Shown in pieces: positions 1-8,075 of a stretch of 36,219 bases of DNA. The first letter of the stretch is position 1. Every line of letters begins with the position of its first letter. The notes below the pieces were generated by a model. That model did not search any database. It had not been told where the DNA came from and saw only the letters and a list, made by a program, of their open reading frames with translations. This DNA is from Hyphomicrobiales bacterium (GTDB lineage: Bacteria > Pseudomonadota > Alphaproteobacteria > Rhizobiales > Xanthobacteraceae), in the NCBI GenBank assembly GCA_021323775.1, contig JAJPKK010000066.1, forward strand, positions 1-36,219. The letters are read 5' to 3'. The position numbers and the translations under genes are program-made.

Positions 1-955
1 GCATCGCCTCACGATCCACGGGCTCGTGGAGCGTCCATTGAGTTTCAGCATGGAGGATCTGAAGCGCCTGCCTTCGGTCACCCGCATTCATTTCCTGGAG
101 TGCCATGCAAACAGCTCTCCCATGATCCATGGCGCCGGCAACCAGAACATGGGGCCGCCGGTCCAGTACATACACGGGATGACCAGTTGCAGCGAGTGGA
201 CCGGAGTGCCGCTTTCCGTGCTGTTGAATGAGGTAGGCGTTAAACCAGAGGGGACCTGGCTGGTTTCGGAAGGGGCGGACCCCGGCAAGTTCAGCCACAC
301 CCTGCCGATGGCAAAGGCGATGGAGGACGTCCTCGTCGCCTACGGCCAGAATGGCGAGCCGCTGCGGGTTGAGCAGGGCTACCCGATCCGCCTGCTGGTT
401 CCCGGCTGGGAGGCGCCGTTCAGCGTTAAGTACCTGAGACACATCAAGGTGGTGGATCAGCCCTACCACGCCTGGAATGAGGCCATGAATCACTCCGTGG
501 CGAGGCCCGATATCGGCGGCAAAGCGCGCTGGTACCATTTCCAGTTCGGGCCGAAATCGGTGATCACGCGGCCCTCGGCGGGGCTGAAGATGCCTGGCCG
601 CGGCTATGTCCAGATCACCGGCTTGGCCTGGTCCGGCGGGGGCGTGATCAAGAAAGTCGAAGTGTCCACCGACGGGGGCAAGAGCTGGAAGGAAGCGAAG
701 CTTCAGGGGCCGGTGCTTCCGCGGGCGCATACCCGCTTCACTTTTGACTGGGCTTGGGACGGAGAAGAGGCGGTGCTCGTGTCTCGTTCCACCGATGAAC
801 TGGGTGAAGTTCAACCCTCACGAGCGGAGTTGTTCAAGAACTGGGGCTTCAGCGAAGAGGAAGCGAAAAAACCCCAACGCTCCATTCATAGCAATATGCA
901 GCAGCCCTGGAGAGTGGCCCGCGATGGGAGCATAACCGATGCGATGTTCTCTTAA
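1..955 (+). CDS. soxC: SoxC-like sulfite/sulfane dehydrogenase, molybdopterin subunit (5' end outside window)
   Basis: Periplasmic molybdenum-cofactor oxidoreductase of the sulfite oxidase family, closest in pattern to SoxC, the sulfane dehydrogenase subunit of thiosulfate oxidation. The reading frame is open from base 2 (HRLTIHGLV...), so the N-terminus with its export signal lies upstream; the GTG at 26 is internal. Visible motifs are HFLECHANS, containing the expected Mo-ligating Cys, then HGMTSCSEWTGVPL, then VPGWEAPFSVKYLRHIKV, the typical cofactor-domain segment. The C-terminal Mo-co dimerisation domain follows (GLAWSGGGVIKKVEVSTDGG). The C-terminus, PWRVARDGSITDAMFS, resembles SoxC ends. 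The gene overlaps the following cytochrome gene by 17 bases, which suggests translational coupling. SorA-type sulfite dehydrogenase is the main alternative; the rest of the sox cluster is not visible. Confidence 0.88.
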   Translation, partial: HRLTIHGLVERPLSFSMEDLKRLPSVTRIHFLECHANSSPMIHGAGNQNMGPPVQYIHGMTSCSEWTGVPLSVLLNEVGVKPEGTWLVSEGADPGKFSHTLPMAKAMEDVLVAYGQNGEPLRVEQGYPIRLLVPGWEAPFSVKYLRHIKVVDQPYHAWNEAMNHSVARPDIGGKARWYHFQFGPKSVITRPSAGLKMPGRGYVQITGLAWSGGGVIKKVEVSTDGGKSWKEAKLQGPVLPRAHTRFTFDWAWDGEEAVLVSRSTDELGEVQPSRAELFKNWGFSEEEAKKPQRSIHSNMQQPWRVARDGSITDAMFS

Positions 956-1508
956 TCTCCTCGTGTCCGCAATGATCCTGGCTGCGCCTGCGACGGCGCT
1001 GGCGCAGTCGCCGAGATTTAATGTGGGCACGCCTCTGAGTCAGGAAGAAATTAAAAGCTTTGACTTCATGATCGGCCCCGAGGGAAAGGAACTTCCTCCT
1101 GGGAGCGGAACCGCCAAGGAAGGCGCGGCGGTCTTTGCGAAGCGGTGCGAGGTGTGCCACGGGCAGAATGGGGAACGCGGAGTGCTCCGGCGTCTGGTGT
1201 TGGGCAGTCCCGGCAAGCCTTATCGCGGACCCTTCAAAGAAAATGAGAAGGACAGCGTGGCCTACTACCCTTATGCGACAATCGCTTGGGACTATATCAA
1301 CCGCGCGATGCCTGTCCCCAAGCCGGGATCGCTCACCCACGACGAAGTCTACGCGGTGGTCGCCTTTCTCTTGTATCGGAACGGCATCATCGGCGAGAAC
1401 GACGTCATGGACGCCAAGAGCCTGCCGAAGGTCGAAATGCCGAACCGGCATGGCTTCGTTCCGGAGGTGCCGGTGTATCCGCCCGAGCCGAAACCAAGTT
1501 GGTGGTGA
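939..1508 (+). CDS. Mono-haem c-type cytochrome, SoxD/SorB-like partner
   Basis: Predicted periplasmic cytochrome c of 189 residues that probably takes electrons from the SoxC-like dehydrogenase just upstream. It has a signal peptide (residues 1-22, ending ALAQS), one CEVCH haem-binding motif near residue 67, and a likely axial Met in the segment RAMPVPKPGSLTHDEVYAVV. GGGAG at 926-930 lies 8 bases before the ATG, which supports this start. Classical SoxD of Paracoccus is about twice as long and di-haem; this protein has only the one domain, so it is either a short SoxD or a SorB-type subunit. Overlap with the upstream stop indicates co-translation. Confidence 0.82.
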   Translation: MRCSLNLLVSAMILAAPATALAQSPRFNVGTPLSQEEIKSFDFMIGPEGKELPPGSGTAKEGAAVFAKRCEVCHGQNGERGVLRRLVLGSPGKPYRGPFKENEKDSVAYYPYATIAWDYINRAMPVPKPGSLTHDEVYAVVAFLLYRNGIIGENDVMDAKSLPKVEMPNRHGFVPEVPVYPPEPKPSWW

Positions 1509-1582
1509 GCGCGTGTACGGCCGCGGGCGCCGGCTTTTGAGATGATGACGCGTTCCTCGGCTACGAAATCGATTCGCGGCCG

Positions 1583-2155
1583 ATGAAACGGGCAGCCATG
1601 ACCAAGCGGATCGCAGCCATCGCCGTCGTCCTGCTCATCGCCGGGATTGGCGGGTTCCTGGCCGCAAAGCCGCGGCCAGATGCGGCTCTCATTTCTTCGC
1701 GCCGGGCGGTGTGGACCGAAGTCACGTGGCCGTTCCCGATTGACCAGTGGGGAGGGGGATGGGCCTTTCAATGCAAGGCGGCCGATTGCGGGGTTGACGT
1801 CAATCTCTATCTGCGGCCGAAAATCGGCTTCTGCAATTGCGAAACGGGGGTGGCCGACGACGAGGAACTCGATCGGGTCGGCGATGTCGACCTCATCGGC
1901 AGCGAAAAGTCGGCCCTCGGCTCCGGCCGGCCCGTTACGGCGCAGTGGACGAAAGGCCGCAGCCGCAGCCGCAGCTACAGGGTCGGCGCCCCGGCGGGGA
2001 AAGCGGTGCTGTCGCTCGCCTTCAACAGCCGTTGCGATGTGGTTGTCGCCACTGTCGTCGCGGGCGACGACCCAGTTGCGCAAGAACAGACCGTGCTCGA
2101 ATTCCTCAACGGCGATTTGGTGCGGGGCCGGATTGAAACAGTACTTGGGCTTTAG
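1583..2155 (+). CDS. Exported or membrane-anchored protein of unknown function with cysteine cluster
   Basis: No family recognised. The N-terminus (KRIAAIAVVLLIAGIGGFLAA) is a signal peptide or signal anchor, so the remaining ~160 residues should be periplasmic. That domain has four clustered cysteines, C64, C69, C84 and C86 (CKAADC and CNC), and another at C151; they could form disulfides or bind metal. The second ATG (1598, MTKRIAA) is an equally plausible start, as neither has a strong ribosome-binding site. The gene lies 74 bases downstream of the cytochrome on the same strand and may belong to the sulfite dehydrogenase transcript. That link is inferred from position only. Confidence 0.65.
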   Translation: MKRAAMTKRIAAIAVVLLIAGIGGFLAAKPRPDAALISSRRAVWTEVTWPFPIDQWGGGWAFQCKAADCGVDVNLYLRPKIGFCNCETGVADDEELDRVGDVDLIGSEKSALGSGRPVTAQWTKGRSRSRSYRVGAPAGKAVLSLAFNSRCDVVVATVVAGDDPVAQEQTVLEFLNGDLVRGRIETVLGL

Positions 2156-2233
2156 GCCAGACCCCTCTTTGACCGACTACGCCATCCAGATCGCAGTTGG
2201 CTTCAGCCTCCTAGAACGGCAAGGGAGGTCCAC

Positions 2234-3760
2234 ATGTCCGATCAATGCGACGGCAGCCCGGCCATTGCTTCCGAGTTCGATACACCGGAGGGGCATCAGG
2301 CCATGTCTGCGGTCGGGCCCCTGTCGCGTCGCGGCTTTTTGCAATCGAGCGTCGGCTTGGCGGCGGGCGGGGCCACAGTTCAAATGCTGCCCCGCAGCGC
2401 GGTGGCGCAGGGCGCCGGTGCGGCTGAGCAGGACGCCGAATTAACTCGCCTGCAGGGGCAGCAGCGCATCCTTCTCAAAGGCGGCGTCGTGCTGACGCTC
2501 GACCGCCAGGTCGGAGACTTCGCCCAAGCAGACGTGCTGATAGAGAACGGCAAGATCTCAGCGGTAAGGCCTGATATTGCCGTATCGGAAGAAGCGGCCG
2601 CTGTCGTCAATGCTGCAAACCACATTCTGATCCCGGGATTCGTCGATACGCACAGCCACTCGTATCAGGGCATCCTGCGCGGCATCATGACGAACGGCGT
2701 GCTTGATCCCGACTATAATCGCGATGTCCAGACCAGACTGACGCCGGCCTTCGAGCCTGCTGACGTCTATGCCGGGGTGCTGATGACCGCGCTCGGCCTG
2801 ATCGACATGGGCACGACGGCCATCGTGGATCTGTCCCAGATCAGTCACACGCCGGAGCACAACGACGCGGGTATTCGCGCGCTTCAGGAGTCCGGCATCC
2901 GTGCGGTCTACGCCTACTCTCGGGGCGCCGGACCCGCCTCTCAATACCCGCAAGACGTTTTGCGGCTGCAGCGCACATATTTCAGCACGAAGGATCAGTT
3001 GCTGACCCTGGCGCTGGGCGTCGGACTCGACGCCAAGGCTTTCGGCGCGGCTCGCGATGCCGGGGTGCCCGCCGTGCTGCATATACGCAATAACAGCGGG
3101 GGGTTGCTGGCGCTCGGCCGTGCGGGACTGCTGCGGCCGGGCGACGAATACATCCATTGCACGAATCTCAGCGACGATGCGTGGCGGCTCATCAGGGAGA
3201 CGGGAGGCCGCGTGTCGGTATGCCCGCAGATCGAAATGTCGATGGGGCACGGGGTGCCTGCCGTTCAGGATGCGCTCGACCACGGCCTGCGCCCGAGCCT
3301 GAGTTCTGACCACAGCGTGACGATCGCGCCGGATTTCTTCACGGTCATGCGGACCGTCTTCGCTTTTCAGCGCATGCAGATCTTTGCCCGCGCGCGCGCC
3401 GGAGCGCAGGACCTGCCGCCGCTCCTGACCTGCCGTGAGGTGCTCGAATTCGCCACCATCGAGGGCGCGCGCTGCGCCGGTCTGGACCACAAGATCGGCA
3501 CGCTCACGCCCGGCAAGGAGGCCGACATCATCATGCTGCGGGCCGACCGGTTGAGCCTGTGGCCGCTCAACAACGCTCCGGGCGCAGTGGTAAATCTGAT
3601 GAATCCCGGCAACGTCGACACCGTGTTCATCGCTGGCCAGGCGAGAAAATGGCGCGGCAACCTCGTAGGGGGCGACACGTCGCGACTGATGCGCATGGCC
3701 GAGGAAGCACGCGACGCAGTGATGCGTCGCGCTGGCTTTTCGGTCAATTTCTTGGCATGA
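2234..3760 (+). CDS. Tat-exported amidohydrolase (TRZ/ATZ-like superfamily)
   Basis: Metal-dependent hydrolase of the amidohydrolase superfamily, 508 residues, with a twin-arginine signal (SRRGFLQSS at residues 31-39, then a hydrophobic stretch ending SAVAQG). It is therefore expected to act in the periplasm. The barrel carries the HxH ligands (THSHSYQG, H140 and H142), H282 in LHIRNN, H307 in YIHCTNLSDD and D358 in SSDHSV. The C-terminus has the KIGTLTPGKEADIIML segment typical of cytosine deaminase/chlorohydrolase-type enzymes. The HxxE motif common in deaminases of this group is absent at H282 (HIRN). Strong SD GGGAGG at 2223-2228 precedes the ATG. Substrate unknown. Confidence 0.85.
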   Translation: MSDQCDGSPAIASEFDTPEGHQAMSAVGPLSRRGFLQSSVGLAAGGATVQMLPRSAVAQGAGAAEQDAELTRLQGQQRILLKGGVVLTLDRQVGDFAQADVLIENGKISAVRPDIAVSEEAAAVVNAANHILIPGFVDTHSHSYQGILRGIMTNGVLDPDYNRDVQTRLTPAFEPADVYAGVLMTALGLIDMGTTAIVDLSQISHTPEHNDAGIRALQESGIRAVYAYSRGAGPASQYPQDVLRLQRTYFSTKDQLLTLALGVGLDAKAFGAARDAGVPAVLHIRNNSGGLLALGRAGLLRPGDEYIHCTNLSDDAWRLIRETGGRVSVCPQIEMSMGHGVPAVQDALDHGLRPSLSSDHSVTIAPDFFTVMRTVFAFQRMQIFARARAGAQDLPPLLTCREVLEFATIEGARCAGLDHKIGTLTPGKEADIIMLRADRLSLWPLNNAPGAVVNLMNPGNVDTVFIAGQARKWRGNLVGGDTSRLMRMAEEARDAVMRRAGFSVNFLA

Positions 3761-3863
3761 GATGGATGTTCGGACAGCAGCGCAGTCGGTGCGTGTTTTC
3801 GGCTATCCTGCCCAAGCTTCGTACGTAGCGTCTCGTTTTGACGCAAGCCGTTCGTGCATGACT

Positions 3864-5060
3864 TCACCGCCTTGCCAGGACGTCGGCCATTCGCTCAATC
3901 GCCGCGTCCACGTCCTCAAGCGCGGTCGCCAGACCGAAGCCGAAGCGCATCCTGTCGCCGCGATGGTCGGCGTGAATGTCGACGGCGGCAAGCGCTGCTT
4001 CGATGGCGCCGGCCTGCGGCGTGCGGAAAGAAAGAAAGTTGCCGTGGTCGGCGCGATTGCCGAACGGCGTGACGAGGTCGGCGCGGGTCAGGCCCTTCAG
4101 GCCGAGCGGCTCCAGACGCTCCAGGAAGTGCGCCATCAGCCCGGTCGCATGAGCGTGGACTTGATCGATGCCAAGGCCTTTCGCCGCCATCCACGAGAGC
4201 ACTGCCCGTTGCCGATAAATGCCCACGGGATCGAACGTCGCTCCCAGGAAGCGCGCACCGGCGGCAGCATAGCCGACCGCTTTTCCCGGCGCCTGCGCAA
4301 GCGCGCCGAATTCGGCGAACCAGCCCGTGTCGCGCGGCCGAGAACCGTAGCCTGGCGGACAGTGCAGGAAGCAAACGCCCTCTCCGGCCATGGCGTATTT
4401 GTATCCGCCAGCGAGGTAGAACACTCGGCCGGCGACCTTTGACAGATCGGTCGGGCGCGCCATGAACCCGTGATATCCGTCAATGACGATGAAGGTTGCA
4501 GGGTCAGGCACGGCGGCGGCGAGAGCCTCGACCGGCCCGCTGGTTGCGGCGCTCGTATAGAAAACCTGCGATACGAATACGAGGTCGTATCCGCCCTTCG
4601 CGGCGGCTTCCTGAAAGCGCGCCGGAAAGGTTGCGCATGGTTCGGCAGCCACGTAGGTGCAAATCGCCAAGCCGTCTTCTTCAAGGCGCGATACTTGGCG
4701 CCGGAACGTGTGAAACTCGGCGTCAGTCGATAGGATGCGTACCGGACGGTTCGGCGGAAAACAGGAGAGGAGCCGGCGCAGAAATTCGTGTGTGTTGGGT
4801 GCAACGGCAATTGTGGAGGGATCGGGGAGATTGAGCATCGCGGCGATCCCCTTCTGGAGAGAGGGAAGCAATTCGCCGAATACGAGGTCCCACTTGGCGC
4901 CGGCGAGCCGCGCAGCGTCCTCCCAGCAGCGCATATGGGCCTCGTACGAAACATTCGGCCACTCGTGATGACTATGCGCCGCGAGGTTGATGCGCCTCGC
5001 ATTGGCGCCGCGAAAGCGGGAGAATTCGGCACGAAGATCGAGGATCGGCGTGGATCGCAA
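3864..5060 (-). CDS. Class V PLP-dependent enzyme, kynureninase-like
   Basis: Fold-type I PLP enzyme of the class V aminotransferase group, 398 residues. D194 and H197 in IVIDGYHGF are positioned to contact the cofactor, and K221 in AGGYKYAMAGEG is the likely Schiff-base lysine. It lies 9 bases after the tryptophan 2,3-dioxygenase gene on the same strand, so kynureninase (kynurenine to anthranilate plus alanine) is the natural guess. The sequence does not show the usual KynU N-terminal or TYKY signatures, so it may be a divergent kynureninase or another kynurenine-handling PLP enzyme. It is the last gene of the operon and converges on the Tat amidohydrolase. Confidence 0.8.
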   Translation of the reverse strand: MRSTPILDLRAEFSRFRGANARRINLAAHSHHEWPNVSYEAHMRCWEDAARLAGAKWDLVFGELLPSLQKGIAAMLNLPDPSTIAVAPNTHEFLRRLLSCFPPNRPVRILSTDAEFHTFRRQVSRLEEDGLAICTYVAAEPCATFPARFQEAAAKGGYDLVFVSQVFYTSAATSGPVEALAAAVPDPATFIVIDGYHGFMARPTDLSKVAGRVFYLAGGYKYAMAGEGVCFLHCPPGYGSRPRDTGWFAEFGALAQAPGKAVGYAAAGARFLGATFDPVGIYRQRAVLSWMAAKGLGIDQVHAHATGLMAHFLERLEPLGLKGLTRADLVTPFGNRADHGNFLSFRTPQAGAIEAALAAVDIHADHRGDRMRFGFGLATALEDVDAAIERMADVLARR

Positions 5061-5069
5061 GGCTTGCTC

Positions 5070-6152
5070 TCACGGGCCGGCGTACACGAATCCCAGACGC
5101 CGTTTTACGTCTGCCGGCAGTTCCGGCAGCGAGGAACGCGGGATCAGGAACGTGGAGAGCTGAAACAGGTCGCCGAATATGCGATGACGCTCGGCCGTGC
5201 TCCTCAAATAGACGTGCCCCGATGAACCGCCGGTGCCGATCTTGCGGCCGATCATGCGCTCCACCATCAAGGCATGACGGTAGCGCCAGAACGTCAGGGT
5301 CTCATCGATGTCCATGAGCAGCGAAAGGAGGCGGAAAGGTTGCTGCACCGCGGGCATTTCGCGATAGACCGTGATGAAGAGAGCCGCCTGGACGGATCTC
5401 GGCGAGAGACGCCAAGCATCGGGGTTTGTGTCCGGTTCGAAAATGCGTGCGAATGCTTCGAGGGCTTTGTCGATGCCGCTCGCCTCCCGCTCTCGGCGCT
5501 CGGCCGGCAGCTCCGCATCGGCCTTTATGCTTGCGACATCCGCCGACAGGTGCCGCACCACCGCCGCACGATATGCCGTGCGGAATTGCTCTCCACCCCA
5601 GTCAAGGAATGGCGTGCGCTCAAGCCAGGCGTCGAGCAGCGCGAAGATCGTCGGGCGCTTGCGCGCTGCTGCGAGCTTTTGCCGATCAGCGGTCGAAAGG
5701 CGTCGCTCAACCGCCTCGCCGTCAAGCGGAACGCGCGCGCTTTCGGGCAGGCCGAGGCGCGTCTCGATCAGTCGGAACTGGAGCGATTGGAAACCCGAGG
5801 CGGGGAACAGGTAGTCGCGAAAATCGAGGAAATCCGCGGGCGTCATGGTCTCGAGCACATCGAGCTGGGCGACCAGCAGCTTTAATATCTCGTGGACCCG
5901 CGCGAGCGAATGTACGATGTGCGCCATCGCCTCATCGTCCACCGGATTGGCCGAAAAGTCCTGCTCAATGCGATCGAACTCGTGCAGCACCTGCTTGAAC
6001 CACAGTTCGTAAGTCTGGTGGACGATGATGAAGAGCATCTCGTCATGCACAGGCGCCCCATGCTTCGAACTCTCGGCAACCTGCAATGATAACAGCCGAT
6101 CGAGCTTAAGATACTGCCCATAATAGAGAGGAGGGCGGGTCATAAAAACCAT
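5070..6152 (-). CDS. kynA: Tryptophan 2,3-dioxygenase
   Basis: Haem dioxygenase that opens the indole ring of L-tryptophan to N-formylkynurenine, the first step of the kynurenine pathway, in the cytoplasm. Counting from the chosen start it has 360 residues. HDEMLFIIVHQTYELW contains the active-site His (H45), LFPASGFQSLQFRLIE matches the family core, WRYRHALMVERMIG carries the proximal haem His (H293), and GTGGSSG binds substrate. The frame extends upstream to 6257, but that part overlaps the permease gene and does not look conserved. The ATGs at 6152 and 6143 sit just behind the permease stop, so 6152 is chosen. It is the middle gene of the permease-kynA-class V operon. Confidence 0.95.
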   Translation of the reverse strand: MVFMTRPPLYYGQYLKLDRLLSLQVAESSKHGAPVHDEMLFIIVHQTYELWFKQVLHEFDRIEQDFSANPVDDEAMAHIVHSLARVHEILKLLVAQLDVLETMTPADFLDFRDYLFPASGFQSLQFRLIETRLGLPESARVPLDGEAVERRLSTADRQKLAAARKRPTIFALLDAWLERTPFLDWGGEQFRTAYRAAVVRHLSADVASIKADAELPAERREREASGIDKALEAFARIFEPDTNPDAWRLSPRSVQAALFITVYREMPAVQQPFRLLSLLMDIDETLTFWRYRHALMVERMIGRKIGTGGSSGHVYLRSTAERHRIFGDLFQLSTFLIPRSSLPELPADVKRRLGFVYAGP

Positions 6153-6174
6153 ATGGCGACTGCTGTCGAATTTC

Positions 6175-7704
6175 TCAACCAAGCCGCCCTGCGGGGGTGT
6201 CGGAGATGCGCGCGGACATCTCTTCGATCCTGCTGTGTTTGACGCCGTAGACCGCATAAAGGACGAGGCCGATCACGAGCCACACCACAAAGCGCAGCCA
6301 GGTATCAAAGGGCAGCCCGAACATCAGGAACAATGACGATGCTGCCCCTGCCGGCGCGACGACATAGACGGCCGGCGTCTTGAACGGCCGCCCAAGCCCG
6401 GGCTGGGCGAAGCGAAGCGCGAGCACGCCAATGCAGACGATGGTGAATGCAAACAGCGTCCCGATGCTGACCAGTTCGCCGACAAGCCCGATCGGCAGCG
6501 AGGCGGCAAGGATCGTCACGACGACCCCGGTTACAATCGTCGTAATGTACGGGGTGCGAAACCGCGAATGCACCCGTGCTGCGATCGCTGGCAGCAGGCC
6601 GTCGCGCGCCATCGAGTAGAAAATGCGCGGCTGACCGAGCAGCATCACCAGAATCACCGAGGTCAGCCCGAGGACCGCCCCCAGCTTGATGATCGGCCCC
6701 AGCCATCCCATTCCGATCGCGTCGATGCCGACCGCGATGGGGTCGGGGACATTGAGCTTGTCAAAAGGAACGATGCCGGTGAGGACGAACCCCACCGCCA
6801 TGTAGAGGACGGTGCAAATGGCCAGCGATCCGAGAATGCCGATTGGCATGTCGCGCTTCGGGTCCTTCGCTTCCTGCGCCGCCGTCGATACTGCATCGAA
6901 CCCGATATAGGCAAAGAAGACCACCGCGGCGCCGCGCACGACCCCGCTCCAGCCGTACTGACCGGGGCCAATATTGGGGGGCACGAAATCGCCTGACGGG
7001 TTGCTCGCCGTCACCCAGTTCTGCGTGCTGACGAACCAGATGCCCGTCATGATGAAAATGACCACGATCGCGACCTTGATCACCACGATGACGTTGTTGA
7101 ACCGGGCCGATTCATGCACGCCGATGACCAAGAGTGCGGAAATTGCGGCGACCACCAAGGCGGCCGGCACGTTGATAAGCGCTCCGGTTGCGTGCCACGC
7201 TCCGCTTGCTCCATCATATGCGAAAGGGGACCCGGCGTATGCGTCGGGCACCACGATCCCGAAGTCCTTGAGGAAGCTCACGACATATCCTGACCACCCG
7301 ATCGCGACGGTGGTCGCGCCGAGCGCATATTCGAGGATCAGGTCCCAGCCGATGATCCAAGCTATGAACTCGCCCATGGTCGCGTAAGCGTAGGTATAGG
7401 CGCTGCCGGCTATAGGTACGGTCGAAGCCATTTCGGCATAGCAAAGCCCGGCAAAGCCGCAGGCGACGGCGCCCAACGCAAATGACACCGTAATCGCCGG
7501 TCCGGCGTTCGCGGCGGCCGCGTGTCCGGTCAGCACGAAGATTCCGGCGCCGATGATGGCGCCGATTCCGAGGCTCACGAGATTTATGGCCGACAGCGTC
7601 CGTTTGAGGGGCACGCCGTCGTGCGTCGTCATTATTTGGACATCTTTTTCCTGCGCTTCGGCCTCAAGGACTGCGATCGGCTTCCGAGCCCAAAGATTCG
7701 TCAT
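6175..7704 (-). CDS. APC-family amino acid permease
   Basis: Inner-membrane transporter of the amino acid-polyamine-organocation family, 509 residues with about 12 hydrophobic segments. The hallmark first helix is [19 protein letters not shown], and [20 protein letters not shown] is the conserved loop. The frame is open up to 7887, but the ATG at 7704 ([10 protein letters not shown]) matches the usual start and has GGGA about 8 bases upstream. The gene is followed after 22 bases by tryptophan dioxygenase, so it probably imports tryptophan or kynurenine; this is inferred from context, since close relatives (cationic amino acid permeases) differ in substrate. Confidence 0.9.
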   Translation of the reverse strand: MTNLWARKPIAVLEAEAQEKDVQIMTTHDGVPLKRTLSAINLVSLGIGAIIGAGIFVLTGHAAAANAGPAITVSFALGAVACGFAGLCYAEMASTVPIAGSAYTYAYATMGEFIAWIIGWDLILEYALGATTVAIGWSGYVVSFLKDFGIVVPDAYAGSPFAYDGASGAWHATGALINVPAALVVAAISALLVIGVHESARFNNVIVVIKVAIVVIFIMTGIWFVSTQNWVTASNPSGDFVPPNIGPGQYGWSGVVRGAAVVFFAYIGFDAVSTAAQEAKDPKRDMPIGILGSLAICTVLYMAVGFVLTGIVPFDKLNVPDPIAVGIDAIGMGWLGPIIKLGAVLGLTSVILVMLLGQPRIFYSMARDGLLPAIAARVHSRFRTPYITTIVTGVVVTILAASLPIGLVGELVSIGTLFAFTIVCIGVLALRFAQPGLGRPFKTPAVYVVAPAGAASSLFLMFGLPFDTWLRFVVWLVIGLVLYAVYGVKHSRIEEMSARISDTPAGRLG

Positions 7705-7883
7705 ATCTATATCCCAACGAACGAGCCATGGACGGGCTATGAGCGCCGCTGGCGCGCGGGCGACCCGCAGTATCTCGTAATCCTTTATATCCCATTTAAG
7801 CCTGGACCGCCGTTTGCCAGAATGCCGCGTGCGAGCGCGCTGCGCAAGAATCCACACAGGCTTCGACTGTTCGGGGCCCGACA

Positions 7884-8075
7884 TCATTTCCTCTGCCAGG
7901 ATTCGATCGCCATCACTTCCGCGATGGCGCGGTGCGCCCGCTCAATCGCAGAATCAGTATAGGCCCCGGCGCCCGCATCGGAGTTGGCGATGGTGATCCG
8001 CCCGAACGGCGCCCGTCCGACGACGTGCGGCTGCTCGTAGCGCGCATGCCGCAGCGTGGCCGTATTACGCCAGGT
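7884..8075 (-). pseudogene. 3' remnant of an FAD-dependent amine oxidase/spermidine dehydrogenase-like gene
   Basis: Directly after the amidase stop, in the same frame, a 63-residue stretch reads TWRNTATLRHARYEQPHVVG and then RAPFGRITIANSDAGAGAYT, continuing to a TGA at 7884. The segment FGRITIANSDAGAGAYTDSA, followed by an [11 protein letters not shown] helix, resembles the FAD-proximal C-terminus of flavin amine oxidase or spermidine dehydrogenase-like proteins. No start codon, signal or N-terminal FAD domain is present, since the upstream sequence is the amidase. I read it as the end of a gene whose 5' part was deleted or replaced. Recognition is by motif memory only. Confidence 0.55.

Noticed and set aside
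6153-6257. N-terminal extension of tryptophan 2,3-dioxygenase to 6257.
   Set aside because: It overlaps the permease gene by 83 bases and the residues do not resemble the family; starts at 6152/6143 fit better.
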